Assembly (NCBI GenBank): GCA_037447655.1 | Contig: JBBHKE010000905.1 | Span: 1-64,000 of the forward strand | DNA length: 64,000 nucleotides | Reading direction: 5' to 3' | Origin: Zygnema cylindricum | Taxonomy: Eukaryota; Streptophyta; Zygnematophyceae; Zygnematales; Zygnemataceae | Part shown: piece by piece, positions 42,375 through 53,935 of the stretch | How the letters are laid out: every line of letters begins with the position of its first letter | Position numbering within the stretch: position 1 is the first letter of the stretch | Program-made: the position numbers and the translations under genes | Notes under the pieces: generated by a model | Seen by the model: the letters and a program-made list of their open reading frames with translations, nothing else | Told to the model about the DNA's origin: nothing | Databases searched by the model: none

Positions 42375-43180
42375 GGAACCTTACGTGAAGCCCTTCCGGA
42401 CCTAATGTCCGATGCACAGGCAGTACAAGTATTTGTGGGACAATTTCCCACCCAATCTCGATTGTTTATTCAAAGTCATTTAACTGAATCATATGGCATA
42501 AAATTCACCTTCGAGCAGGCTGCAGAATATGCCGTGAGGTATGAAATGCAGACCAGCTGGTGGGACCCTCACGAGCGGCCTAAGCCTTCTTCAGGGATCC
42601 CCCGAATCCAAATCCGAATTCAAATTCTACCCCGCGCACATGGCCAAATCCCAAACCCCTAACAGTCGCGGCCATGGGATCTCTCCCAACGACCCCCGAG
42701 AGGCGTATTTGCTTCCAGTGGGGTAACATTGGTCACGACGTATGCAGCTATCCAGATAAACAACCATGTGTGCTCATTGTAACCAATCAGGTCATTACAT
42801 TCACAGATGTGACATTAAAAACCCTGATTCAGGTATCAAAATCAAATCAGAAATGGCGGTATACCTGCCCGCTCGGCAAATTGGTCACTCCACCTAAAGA
42901 GGTAGAGAAAGACACACCTCCAAAAATCAGCCCGAGGGATCGAGATAAAGCCTAGATGCAGGCTACCGATGCGGCCATGATGAAAGAGCAGTTTGCCGCG
43001 TTAATGGCGCAGGTCAAACCGCAATTATATAGAATGGCTCGAACCGTGGTTCACATACCCTCCTTTGCGGGCCGATCTCTGCGAAAGTCAACTGTTCAAC
43101 AACGGGCAACTCAGTTCAAAGGGACTCCCGATCATAACCGCGAGTCAAAGTCAATTAACACCCGTATCCCATTATCGTTT
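42375..43180 (+). pseudogene. Element K gag C-terminus with two zinc knuckles
   Basis: K resumes after A1 with TLREALPDLMSDAQAVQVFV and FIQSHLTESYGIKFTFEQAAEYA, a typical gypsy-like capsid end; joining to the upstream part needs a one-base shift. A first knuckle at 42710 (CFQWGNIGHDVC) has Trp for the second Cys. The second, in another frame at about 42769-42813, is intact (CAHCNQSGHYIHRC, CX2CX4HX4C). The rest (to 43180) is Lys/Arg/Thr-rich and probably lies between nucleocapsid and protease. G1 is inserted at 43180. Confidence 0.72.
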
Positions 43181-44245
43181 TGCAACTCTAAGACCTCCAT
43201 AGGATCTCAGAGTAAGCAGCTCACACGATGCCTCTAGGATAACCCTGACCCCTTTGTCTTTCAGGACGAATAACCACCACCCTAGCAAACAAAAAATCAA
43301 ACCACCTTCACCCTTGTGAAAGCAAGACTCCCATGAGTCGATAACAAAAAGAATCTCTGAATTTTCTCCCTTGAGCAGTAAGTTATGAAGGGTCAAAGTT
43401 GACCTTTTGTAAAAAACCCCCTCGGAGAGAGGGTCCTATCTACCAAATTTTCTAAGTCCTATCTCTCTCACAAACTCTATCTATTGATGTATTGAACCAA
43501 TCATATTACACGTCCGTACATAAAAGTACATCTGCCGGTGTACTTTGTGTACGGTAACTGTACGACATGGCCTAAAAGTCGACACATGTCATATTCGGGT
43601 TCGGTCTTGTAATCCCCGAGATGCCGCGATCCAACGTTATTTTGCCACGTGTCATCCGATGTGGCGATGACCACAAACTGCCGAAATTGTCTTTCGCGAT
43701 CTCGACTTTCTTCCCAGCCGTCCGATTGAATGCAAATTTTAATCGTAGCCGTAATAAATACTTGCGCGGTATTTGTTTTGTTAAAGAAATAAATGCGCGG
43801 TACTAGTTTCTTACACATACCGTAATCCGTACTTTTACATAACTGGATCTATTTATCATGTAAACAGTTGTAGTTAAATGAATTATCGTACGTAATAATA
43901 TTTAAATAAATATCAAACCCTATATCATACATCAGTAGTCTTAGACTTAACGGCTACGACTACCGGCTATCGGCTACCTTTCTTTCGCAAGTACCTCGAT
44001 CAAATCCCGTTTCCGACATCGATCCTTTTAGTAAATAAACTACTTATCAATACATAAACTAATCCATTTCCCGTAAACCTCTTGATAGCCAAGGTAGCCA
44101 TGGCTCTAGCTTCCACTCCAACTTCCTAGTGACTGCGACAACTGTGGGAGTTTGGAGAGAGAAGTTAGAGATAGACTGCATCAGTTTCTTTCTGTATTTT
44201 AATAAATACCTAGAAAATACTAAAAATGAACCATCAATTTCTACA
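43181..44245 (-). repeat. 3' LTR of G1
   Basis: On the reverse strand it runs from TGTAGAAATTGATGG to GAGTTGCA, next to the polypurine tract AAAATAAGGGGAG (44246-44258). It contains CCACGTGTC (43646-43654), the GTAC inverted repeats (about 43515-43555) and an antisense T-arm-like CTCGATCAAATCCCG (about 44004-44018). Confidence 0.92.
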
Positions 44246-46116
44246 CTCCCCTTATTTTCTAGTCAATCTTTAATTTTCAGACCACACTTCTCTTTGCAGA
44301 AAATTAGCTTAGGGGAAAGCACAGGTTTGGTCATCATATCAGCTACCATCTCACTATCTGGTCGGTACTCTAAACTGATTATTTTGTTTTCTACTTTCTC
44401 TCTAACAAAGGTGAGTCTAATGTTCATGTGTTTAGCTTTAAAATGATGTTTAGGATTTGCAGAAATAGCGATTGCTGCCTGATTATCACAAAATATTTTC
44501 TGCACACCACTCTTAAGGTGACCAAGCTCACCAAGCAAAGCCTTGACCCACATCAATTCTTTTACAACAGAACAAGAGGCAATATACTCAGCCTCCATGG
44601 TGGACTGAGCAATAACCTTTTGTTGTTTGCTACTCCAACAGCAAGCCCCATCACCCACATATAATACATATCCAAAAGTACATCTCCTTATCGGAGCATC
44701 ACCATAAATAGCATCACTCCAAGTAGTGATGTCAGTATTCTCCCCACCCAAATGCAACCATAGATCCCTAGTTCCTATCAAATATCTAAGGACTCTCTTA
44801 GCTGCCTCCTAATCCTTCTTAGTGGGAGCATTTAGACTTCTACCCAGCACTTCTACAGCAACAGCTAAATCCGGTCGGGTACAATTCATAAAATAGATTT
44901 GGCTTCCCACTACTTGCCTGTAAGGAATAGTTTGCATGAACTTCTGCTTCTCCAGGACTTATTTCCTCATCTAAGACTATGACTCCTTCTTCCTCACTCC
45001 CCTCACTTCCCTTCTTTAACTCCATTGGAGTTGTACAACTATTAGCTTTATCCATCTGAAATTTTTCCAGCATGTTCCCTATTGCTTTCTTTTGAGGCAA
45101 TCTTATAGTCTTTCTTTCTCGGTCTCTTTCTACTTGAATCAAATTCTCCGGGTTCCACCGGTCTGCCCCTCCTTCAACCGAAGCTCGGTTAGCTAAGTAC
45201 ACTCCGCCATATAGTGCCCTGGTTTCTTACAGAAATGACATAAACCCTTGGGAGCCCTTCGTCCGAACTCGTCGGTCTGATTGTACTACTCCCTCCCTCC
45301 GTAATTTTTGATCGGTCTTTGGGAATCTTTGTTCCTCCAGTCGGTCCAGCTGCCAAGGCTTGCCCACTCTTTCCTCCCCTTCGGGTCTAAATCGTATTCT
45401 CCCGAACGAGAATCATCCCTACCACTGAGTTTCATATCCATCTTCAGTCCGGCAAGTCCTGCACATGGTTGACTATGTTGTCGAACTCATCAGGTAACTT
45501 CATCAGTATACAGTTTACCTTTTCTTTTTCACTAAAATCTTTTCCATTACTCTATAGCTCCATGAAAAGTGTAGCAAGCTCATTGCAAAAATCCAACATC
45601 TTCCCCCCTTTGTATACATACTCCTTAACTTTCTGATCAGCCAACTGTTGTTGCTGAATCGTACCACTTCGGTACATCTATATGAGAGCCATCCAAAGAT
45701 CAAATGCCTTTTCTACTTGCAAATGAGGACATGCAAGTCCTTGAGTAAGATGGCGGAGGATGAAGTGTTTTGCCGCCATATTGTTGAAGTCCCAGGTATC
45801 AGTATCATTCTTGTCGTTCCTCGGAATAAGTGACATGAATGCCGAACTAGTTGCTATTGGTGTGGTTGTCTCCTTCTCCTTTCTTTTTTCCACCACCTCT
45901 CCTTCCTTTGTCTCCTCCGTTGAAGATGGATCTGCATCTTTAGTGAATCTGCCTCTTGTAAACCTTGGAGGTATCCCAAGACTCGATGTACACCTCACCC
46001 GTCCACTCACTATTCCCCAAAACCGTTTCTCACATAGAGCTCCTATCATCATACTTTCCCAGTATATGAAGCCAACTCCATTGAATATAGGCACCCTAGA
46101 TGGTGGGCCCATAACT
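44246..46116 (-). pseudogene. G1 interior: gag fused to RT end and RNase H
   Basis: Gag starts in the 5' LTR (MEVSELQVMGPPSRVP) and is open to about 45680, with breaks after that. The zinc knuckle CHFCKKPGHYMAEC is at about 45195-45240, then LTELRLKEGQT. At about 45138 the sequence jumps to the RT end QVERDRERKTIRL, followed by NSCTTPMELKKGSEGSEEEG, RNase H WSDAIYGDAP, STMEAEYIASC, CDNQAAIAISANPKHH and the C-terminal tail. A TAG replaces Trp in KKD-W-EAAK near 44810. About 2.4 kb of pol is absent. The protein would be Gag with an RNase H-like tail. Confidence 0.88.
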
Positions 46117-47183
46117 TGCAACTCTGAGACCTCCATAGGACCTGAAAGTAAGCAGCTCACACGAAGTCTTTAGGATAACCCTGACACCTTTGTCTTTCAG
46201 GACGAATAACCACCACCTTGACAAACAAAAACTCTTACCACCTTCTTCCCTGTGAGAACAAGACTTCCTTGAGTCGATAGCAAAAAGAATCTCTGAATTT
46301 GCTCCCCTGAGCAGTAAGTTATGAAGGGTCAAAGTTGACCTTTTGTACACAAGCTCTCTGGGAGAGAAGGTTATATCTACCAATTTTTCTAAGTCCTATC
46401 TCTCTCACAACTCTATCTATTGATGTACGGAACCAATCATATTACACTTTCGCACATAAAATTACATCTGCCGGTGTACTTTATGTATGGAACCTGTACG
46501 ACATGGCCTAAAAGTCGACACATGTCATATTCAGGTTCGGTCTCGTAATCCTCGGGGATGTCGCGATCCAACGTTATTTTGCCACGTGTCATCCGATGTG
46601 GCGATGACCACAAACCGCCGAAATTCTCTTCTGCGATCTCGACTTTCTTACCGGTCGTCCGATTGAATGCAGATTTCAATCGTAGCCGTAATAAATACTT
46701 GCGCGGTATTTGTTTTGTTAAAGAAATAAATCCCTGGTACTAGTTTCTTACACATACCGTAATCCGTACTTTTACATAACTGGATATTTGTATCCCGTAA
46801 ACAGTTGTAGTAAAATGAATTATCGTACGTAATAATATTTAAATAAATATCAAACCCTATATCATACATCAGTAGTCTTAGACTTAACGGCTACTACTAC
46901 CAGCTACCGGCTTCCTTTCTTTCAGTAGGTACTAGGATAAAATCCCGGTTTAAACATCTATCCTTTTAGTAAATAAACTACTTATCGGTATATAAACTAA
47001 TCTATTTCCCGTAAACCTCTGGATAGCCAAGGTAGCCATGGCTCTAGCTTCCACTCCAACTTCCCAATGACTGCGACAAGTGTGGGAGTTTGGAGAGAGA
47101 AGTTAGAGATAGACTGCCTCGGCTTCTTTCTGTATTTTAATTTAGACCTAGAAAATATTTAAAAGGAACGATCAATTTCTACA
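46117..47183 (-). repeat. 5' LTR of G1
   Basis: It is the partner of 43181-44245. The flanking primer-binding site reads AGTTATGGGCCCACC on the coding strand (46102-46116), one base from the consensus. The first six Gag codons (MEVSEL) are inside the LTR. Confidence 0.92.
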
Positions 47184-47188
47184 CCTTT

Positions 47189-48023
47189 GCTAAAGAACCA
47201 TTCTCACCTATTCTAGAAACCGCCTCCAGCATCACAGTTGAGGCATTAACAATCCTTGAGAAGAGCATTCAAGACACTTATAGGGTCAAGGAGCGGTGAT
47301 CAATACTGTCCACCTAGCTTCCAGATCTAATGCGTGACACCAAATCCGCGGATCCAACTCAATTTGAGCAAAATGCACATACATTACAGGCCCTTCAGAA
47401 TAAGCGAAACTCACTCTCTCTCCAAGAAATCACTCTTGAAGAGCGCGCCAGTCTTACACCGCACATAAGTTTTTTGGATAACAAACTAGGGGTATTCATA
47501 GTTAATGGGTTTGCTCCGGCATCACCTCTCATGGACAACGACGCTAAACCGATTATCCTAGGGTCGGATTTTGCAATCAAAATAGGTCTTACAGCAGAGA
47601 AGTTACAACCTACAACCACACGTTTTTTGACCTCCGCAGGTACCACAGAACTGGTCCTCGGAATTACAAAGGAACTAGTCTGTTTCCAGTTCCAGAGTCA
47701 TTCAGAGACAGATTTCGCAGAGATATATGCCTACACCTTGGTCACAAAGTGTAGTGATTATGAATGCCTTGTTTACCAATACATGATTTTGCGCGTAGGG
47801 GGGGGGGGGGGTTGATATGCACAATCAAACATTTTCGTACAGACTGGACAATTTTCCAGAACGCAAAATCTGCTTACCTCTTATCTCGGCCCGGCACCCC
47901 ATGCAAACTACGGCTCATTCCGCGCTGATCTTGCTTGCCTATGCCGTAGTTGGCATAAGAATGGATATTGTTGAATCTTTAACAGCGAAAGAAATCTCGT
48001 TAGATCCTCCAGGAATACCTTAA
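47189..48023 (+). pseudogene. Element K protease region
   Basis: K resumes after G1 (AKEPFSPILETA, ALTILEKSI). An open frame from 47330 encodes SLQEITLEERASLTPHISF, GVFIVNGFAPASPLMD and then N-D-A-K-P-I-I-L-G-S-D-F-A-I-K-I-G-L-T. It continues with TSAGTTELVLGITKELVCF and AYTLVTKCSDYECLV, the layout of a Ty3/gypsy retropepsin. The active site (47534-47545) reads Asp-Asn-Asp-Ala instead of Asp-Ser-Gly-Ala; both changes can be explained by G-to-A steps. A run of 14 G (47798-47811) marks a frame change. The next frame (47817-48023) gives RLDNFPERKICLPL before a TAA. Confidence 0.7.
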
Positions 48024-48358
48024 ATATTTAGCACACCCGGATTTATCATAAATTCACAGATTTTGACCAACTTCATAAGTTCACGGTACCAATTCCATTA
48101 TCAAGTATTCCGAATCCACCCTCCATTACAATGGATCCGTCTAGGTTCTCGCCCATTAATTGGAAACTGGTCAATTTGCAACCTCACCAAAACGGTCTCG
48201 TTATTTTAGACCTTTTTGTAGGAATAGGAACTTCACTCCTCTTATGTTTACGAAACGGTCTTTTTGTAAAGCATTACTATTCCGTCGATATTTACCCCTT
48301 AGGCAGACACGCTTAGTTGCATCACTATCAAGTCTTACACGAACAGTACCCCCATCTC
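48024..48358 (+). pseudogene. Element K methyltransferase-like fragment (cytosine-5 type)
   Basis: In the frame starting at 48131 the sequence reads GLVILDLFVGIGTSLLLCLR. This matches motif I of cytosine-5 DNA methyltransferases (D-L-F-x-G-x-G), the SAM-binding loop, at 48206-48235. After the usual spacing comes S-V-D-I-Y-P (48281-48298), which fits motif II with its acidic residue. A TAG at 48314-48316 is followed in frame by LHHYQVLHEQYPHL, then element L interrupts at 48358. Catalytic motif IV (Pro-Cys) would lie beyond the break and is not visible. Methyltransferase domains carried by Ty3/gypsy elements have been described in some algae and protists. Other SAM-binding families cannot be excluded from so short a piece. 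Confidence 0.6.
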
Positions 48359-49385
48359 TGCAACTCTGAGACCTCGATAGGACCTTAGAGTAGGCAGCTC
48401 ACACGAAGCCTATAGGATAACCATGACCCTTTTATGTCTCAGCAAGAATAACTGCCACCTTGGCGGACAAAATCTCTGACCACCTACACCCGTGTAAAGG
48501 AAAGACTCTCCTATGTTGATTGAAAAAAGAATCTCTGAATTTGCTCCCCTGAGCAGTAAGTTATGAAGTGTCAAAGTTGACCTTTTATACAGAAGCTCTC
48601 TAGGAGAGAGGGTCCAATCTATCAAATTTTTCAGAGTCCCAGCCCTCTCTTAAACTCTATCTACTGAAGTACGGCACCAATCATAATAGTGTATTTTACA
48701 TAAGGGTACAGGTGTCGTTGTACTTTATGTAAGACCATTATACGACATGGCCAAAAAGTCGACACATGTCATTTTTGGATTCGTTCTTGGAATCCTTGGA
48801 GATGCCATAATCCAATGTGATTGTGCCACGTGGCGATTGATGTGACGTCAACCGCAAACCGCCAAAAACCTAATGCGCGATCTCGGCATGCTTTGTGGCC
48901 GTCCGATTAACCCGGATTACAATCGTGGCCGTCATAAATACTTGTGCAATATTTGTTGCGCCTTTGAAACAAAATGCGCGGTATCCGTTTCAAATGTGGC
49001 GTACGCCGTACATTACAAACTGTATCTATGTCTAAATATCCAGTTGAATGAAGATAGTCGACGTGGTAACATTTAAATAACTGTCAAACCCTATATCATA
49101 TATCTCTGGTTTAGACTAATTGGCTAAGGCTACCTGTACTTTGGTGGACGGCAGGTACTAGGTTCAAATCTTGGGCAAGCCAAGTTTATTTTGTAAAAAT
49201 CTACTAACCTAATATTCATCCCCGTCGGGATAGCATAGGCGGCCATGGCTCTATCTCCCTCTCCAACTTTTAGTGACTGCGACAAGTGTGGGAGTTAGAG
49301 AGTGGAGTTAGAGGCAGACTTCCTCTGCTTCTTTTCTGCATTTTACAAAACCTAGAAAATACTAAAATAACCTTTAATTTCTACA
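48359..49385 (-). repeat. 3' LTR of element L
   Basis: It is a G-type LTR running on the reverse strand from TGTAGAAATTAAAGG to CAGAGTTGCA, with polypurine tract AAAATAAGGGGAG outside. It includes TGCCACGTGGCG (48824-48835), GTAC-type inverted repeats (about 48695-48735) and the tRNA-like fold at 49120-49183. Confidence 0.9.
49120..49183 (+). other. tRNA-like fold antisense to the L LTR
   Basis: TTGGCT (49120-49125) pairs with AGCCAA (49178-49183) like an acceptor stem. CTAGG-TTCAAAT-CTTGG (49158-49174) is a stem with a perfect 7-base T-loop (B-box-like GGTTCAAATC). At 64 bases it is short for a tRNA and no anticodon stem is evident, so I treat it as a tRNA relic or mimic. Confidence 0.5.
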
Positions 49386-50102
49386 CTCCCCTTATTTTCT
49401 AGTCACTCTTTATTTTAAGACCACACTTCTCCCGGCAGAAAATTAGTTTAGGGGAAGGAACAGGTTTGGTCATCATATCTGCTAACATTTCACTATCTAG
49501 TTTATACTCAAAACTGATTATCTTGTTTTCTACTTTCTCCCTAACAAAGCTAAGTCTAATGTCTATGTGTTTGGCTTTAAAGTGATGTGTTAGATTGGCA
49601 GAAATGGCAATGGCAGCCTGATTATCACAAAACACTTTTTGGACACCACTCTTAAGATGACCAAGCTCACCTAGCAAAGACTTAACCCACATTAATTCTT
49701 TTACAGCAGAGTAAGAAGCCATCTACTCAGCCTCTATGGTGGACTGAGCAATGACCTTTTGCTGCTTGCTGCTCCAGCAGCAAGCCCATCACCCACATAC
49801 AATATATATCCAGATGTGCATCTCCTCATAGGAGCAACCCCATAGCTAGCATCACTCCAAATGGTGATGTCAGTATTATTCCCACCCAAATACAACCATA
49901 GATCCCTAGTCCCTATGAGATATCTAAGGACTCTCTTAGCTGCCTCCCAATCTTTCTTAGTGGGAGCATTCACACTCCTACTTAGTACTCCTACAGCTGC
50001 GGCTATATCCGGACGGGTACAATTTATGAAATATATTAGGCTACCCACTACTTGTCTATAAGGGATGGTCTGCATAAATCTTTTCTCTTCCGGACCCACC
50101 TC
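49386..50102 (-). pseudogene. Element L RNase H
   Basis: On the reverse strand: YRQVVGSLIYFINCTRPDIA, WSDASYGVAPMRRCTSGY (near 49800-49860), a frame change at the GDG-AAGAAS stretch near 49780, a TAG where Tyr is expected (EAE-stop-MASY, near 49720), KELMWVKSLLGELGH, CDNQAAIAISANLTHH and the tail PSPKLIFCREKCGLK. Decayed, but all landmarks can be followed. Confidence 0.9.
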
Positions 50103-50611
50103 TGTTGTTCTACGTCCACTGGAGTTGGTGGAGCATCAGCAATACTACTGGAAGTAGACATAATCTTACTCACAGAAGCTTATCAAGAATCCTATCAAAC
50201 AATTGTTTTCTATAGCTCAACAAATCTGATTCAATAAACTAAACTGCTTCAAACTATACCAAAGACTGACAACTCCCAAAGTTTCAGCTCAATTGATCCA
50301 ACATACACCAAGATATGCAACTTAGAAGTTTCCCAAAAACAGTTTGCAGATTACACAGTCTGGAAGTTTGGATACATAAAATGTCTACGTCCTAAGTCTT
50401 ATACTCTTCACTCAGTTGTCCTACTACATAGTGTTGTACCGCCGATAGAAGTGTTCCTAAAGATATGTCCAAAAGAACTAAACTGCCACTAAGGTCTAAG
50501 TGCTCCTGATCATGCTAAAACTAATCTATCACTGTACAATCAATATTACTAAGAATCTTTTACAGGTGATTTGTTCAAATAATTCTCGCCTAGCTGAGTG
50601 ACAATTGATTG

Positions 50612-52417
50612 TGAAACTATAAAACCTCCATAAGTCCTCAAAATGGACCACTTCCAAGAAGCCTCTAGGATAACCCTAACCCCTTTGTGTTTTAGCAACA
50701 ACAATTGCCACCCTGGCAGACAAAAACTCTGACCACCTTCACCTCGTGTAGGCAAGACTCCCTTCAGTTGAAAGCAAAAAGAATCTCTGAATTTTCTCCG
50801 TTGAGCAGTAAGTTATGGAGGGTCAAAGTTGACCTTTTTTACAGAAGCTCTCTAAAAGAGAGGGTCCTATTCACTAATTTTTCTAAGTCCTATTTCTCTC
50901 ACAGACTCTATCTACTAATGTATGGAGCCAATCATATAACACTTCCGTACACAAAAGTACAGCTGCCGGTGTACTTTATGTACGGACACCGTACGACATG
51001 CCCTAAATGTCGACACATGGTATATACAGATTTGCTTCCTTAATCATGGGAGATGTCGCGATCCAATGGTTTTCTGCCACGTGTCATCGGATGTGGCGAT
51101 GACCAAAAACCGCCGAAATCCTTTTCTGTGATCTCAGCATTCATTCCGGTTGTCCGATTAAATGCACATTTAATCGTAACCGTAATAAATATCTGCGCGG
51201 TATTCGTTTCGCTATTGAAACAAATGCGCGGTACATGTTTCTTGTCCGTACCTTCATTCGTACTTTTACATTCTTGGATTTATGTATCTCGTAAACAGTT
51301 TCAGTTAAATGAATTATCCTACGTGGTAATGTTTAATTAAATATCAAGCCAAATAGTATGTATCACCAGTTCTACACTTCACAAATAAGGCTACCGGTTA
51401 CCGGCCTTACCATCCGGCGGGTACCATGATCAAATCCTGGATGCTGCATATATTTTTTTAGTAAATAAACCCCTAACGGTAAATAAACTAATATATTTCC
51501 CGTAAACCTTTGGAGAGCCTAGGTAGCCATTGTTTTTCTTAGACAACTGCTGGTACTGAAGATGAAGAAGATGCAGCAGTAGTCATCGTAGAACAAATCA
51601 AGAGAGGAAGCTTCCACAAATACCGATGGCTGAACAGCAACTTTGACAGACTATAACTTTCAGAAAAACGCTCTAAACGTCCTAAAAATTTTCCAAAATG
51701 TAGATAACATACAAAAGAACACACACACAAAATTTCAATTAATTCCGCTCACAAATCTGTGAGATATGTAGAAATAAAATTACATAAAACTGAGTGTACA
51801 GTTTTCATATCATTTGTTCCTAAAAATCAAATTCACTGAGTCCTACTTTTATACACCGAAACTACACTAGGCTGTACGGAGGCATTCCAGCCGTACATCT
51901 AACATTCTATCACAAATATTTACACCGAAGTTCAGACAACGTAAAGTGATAATGATCTAGTCACGCCTCGTCACTATTTGTTGGCGGCGGCTGTCAGCGG
52001 TCCGATTAGAGGATTTGGCACCGTAGAATTGACTTCACGAAGTCCACTGGTCCTGCCGAATTTCCGTACGTCCACGGAGGACATACTCACGCATTCTCCC
52101 AAATGACGACACGTGTCCCAAGTGTGAATGATCCGTGAACTCCCAACTTCACTGTCACACTAATTTCGGTAAGTACTGAACCGAACTCAACCAAAAATAG
52201 CTTAAGTCCTGAACAGCTCTCTCTCACAGCTGAGGCATAAAGAGGACTAAAGCTTTCTAAAAACAACAGCCATAGCTCTAGCTTCCTCTCCAATTTCTCA
52301 GTGCCTACAACAAGTTTGAGAGTGGGAGAGAGAAGTTAGAGATAGACTGCCTCGGTATCTTTCTATATTTCTATTTTGACCTAGAAAATACTTATAAACG
52401 GACCATTAATTTCTACA
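50612..52417 (-). repeat. 3' LTR of G2, interrupted by solo LTR B2
   Basis: The pieces 50612-51530 and 52274-52417 add up to about 1063 bp, the same as its partner. The outer edge is TGTGAAACTATAAAACC and the inner edge ATTTCTACA, next to the polypurine tract (AAAATAAGAGGAG on the reverse strand). Confidence 0.9.
51531..52268 (-). repeat. Solo LTR B2 (B-related)
   Basis: It is 738 bp, starting TGTTGTTTTTAGAAAGC and ending AAGAAAAACA on the reverse strand, with a perfect GCCAT duplication (51526-51530 and 52269-52273). Like B it encodes a Gag start rich in Ala and Ser (MTTAASSSSVPAVV) at its 3' end, here closed by a TAA before the edge. It is clearly diverged from the B LTR and shorter. Confidence 0.87.
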
Positions 52418-53290
52418 CTCCTCTTATTTTCTAATCAATCTTTAATTTTAGACCACACTTCTCTCTGCAGAAAGTTAGCTTAGGGGAAGGCATAGGTTTT
52501 GTCATCATATCTGCTACCATCTCACTATCTGGTCGGTACTCTAAACTGATTATTTTGTTTTATACTTTCTCTCTAACAAAGCTGAGTCTAATGTCCATGT
52601 GTTTAGCTTTAAAATGATGTTTATGATTGGCAGAAATAGCGATTGCTGCCTAGTTATCACAAAAAAAAATCTGCACACCACTATTAAGGTGACCAAGCTC
52701 ACCAAGCAAAGACTTGACCCACATCAATTCTTTTACAACAGAGCAAGAGGCCATATACTCAACCTCCATGGTGGATTGAGAAATAACTTTTTGTTGTAGG
52801 CTACTCCAACAGCAAGCCCCATCACCCACATATAATATATATCCCGAAGTATATCTCCTCATCGGAGCATCACCATAACTGGCATCACTCCAAATAGTGA
52901 TGTCGCTATTCTCCCCACCCAAATGCAACCATAGATCCCTAGTTCCTATCAAATATCTAAGTACTCACTTAGCTGCCTCCCAATCCCTTTTAGTGGGAGC
53001 ATTTAGACTTCTACTCAGCACTCCTACAGCTGCAGCTAAATCCGGCCAAGTACAATTCATAAAATAGATTAGACTTCCCACTACTTGCCTGTAAGGAATA
53101 GTCTGCATGAACTTCTGTTCTTCAGGAGATAATTCCTCCTCTAAGACTATGTCTCCTTCTTCCTCACTCCCCTCACTTCCCTTCTTCAACTCCATTGGAG
53201 TTGTACAACTATTAGCTTTATCCATCTCAATTTTTTTAAGCATGTTCCATATTGCTACCTTTTGAGTCAATCTTATAATCTTTCTTTTTC
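52418..53290 (-). pseudogene. G2 RNase H and RT end
   Basis: Reverse-strand landmarks: IGNMLxKxEMDKANSCTTPM, ELKKGSEGSEEEGDIVL, YRQVVGSLIYFMNCTWPD, WSDASYGDAPMRRYTSGY, STMEVEYMASCSVVKELMW and a broken CDN box (a TAG follows the Asn, near 52652). Further breaks lie near 52960 and 52435. Confidence 0.88.
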
Positions 53291-53935
53291 AGTCTCTTTC
53301 TACTTGAATTCCCAAAATATATTTTGCTTCCCCCATATCCTTCATTTCAAATCTCCCGTTAAGATCGGTTTTAAGTTTATTAATTTTTTCCATTGATTTA
53401 CTTTAAACAAGCAAATGATCAACATAAATTGCAATAAATATAAAACCTTTCTCATCTTCAAAAACATAGATTGAGTGATCTGAGCTGATCCGGATATATC
53501 CTAGACCGGTAAGAAATTCATCAAGCTTCTTATTCTATTGTCGAGGTGCCTGTTTCAAACCATAAAGAGATTTAATCAGCCGACATACTTTATTCTCCTC
53601 TCATTCCTCCACAAATCCTTCGGGTTGTCGCTTGAAGATCTCCTCTTCCAATTCTCCATGCAAGAAGGCTGTCTTGATGTCCATCTAGTGGACCTCCATG
53701 TCTTCCGCTACTGCCAGACTGTAAAGTATGCGGACGGAGGGAAATCTGACGATCGGGGCAAAGGTTTCCTCGTAGTCAATTCCCTCATTTTGTGTAAATC
53801 CCTTTGCCACTAATCGGGCCTCGTAGCGCTCAATCGTGTTATCTGGGTTCAGTTTTAATTTGAAAACCCACTTACAACCAATTAGTTTTCGGTTAGGTGG
53901 ACAATCCACCAGCTCTCAAGTATCGGTTGCCATAA
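53291..53935 (-). pseudogene. G2 reverse transcriptase core
   Basis: From the right: [60 protein letters not shown] followed by TAG, then the SLYGLKQAP block and YISGSDHSIYVFEDE-type sequence. The catalytic motif reads Y-V-D-H (53415-53426) with a TAA just after LLV, so the second Asp is lost. The enzyme is inactive by inspection. Confidence 0.88.

Larger units (their letters stand above)
43181..47183 (-). mobile_element. Element G1: copia derivative lacking protease, integrase and RT core
   Basis: LTRs of 1065 and 1067 bp (43181-44245, 46117-47183) flank a 1.87-kb interior. Flanks are CGTTT and CCTTT, a duplication with one mismatch. Gag is joined directly to the RT end and RNase H. The total of 4.0 kb is close to the H2/I size although the deletion joint is different. 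Confidence 0.9.
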
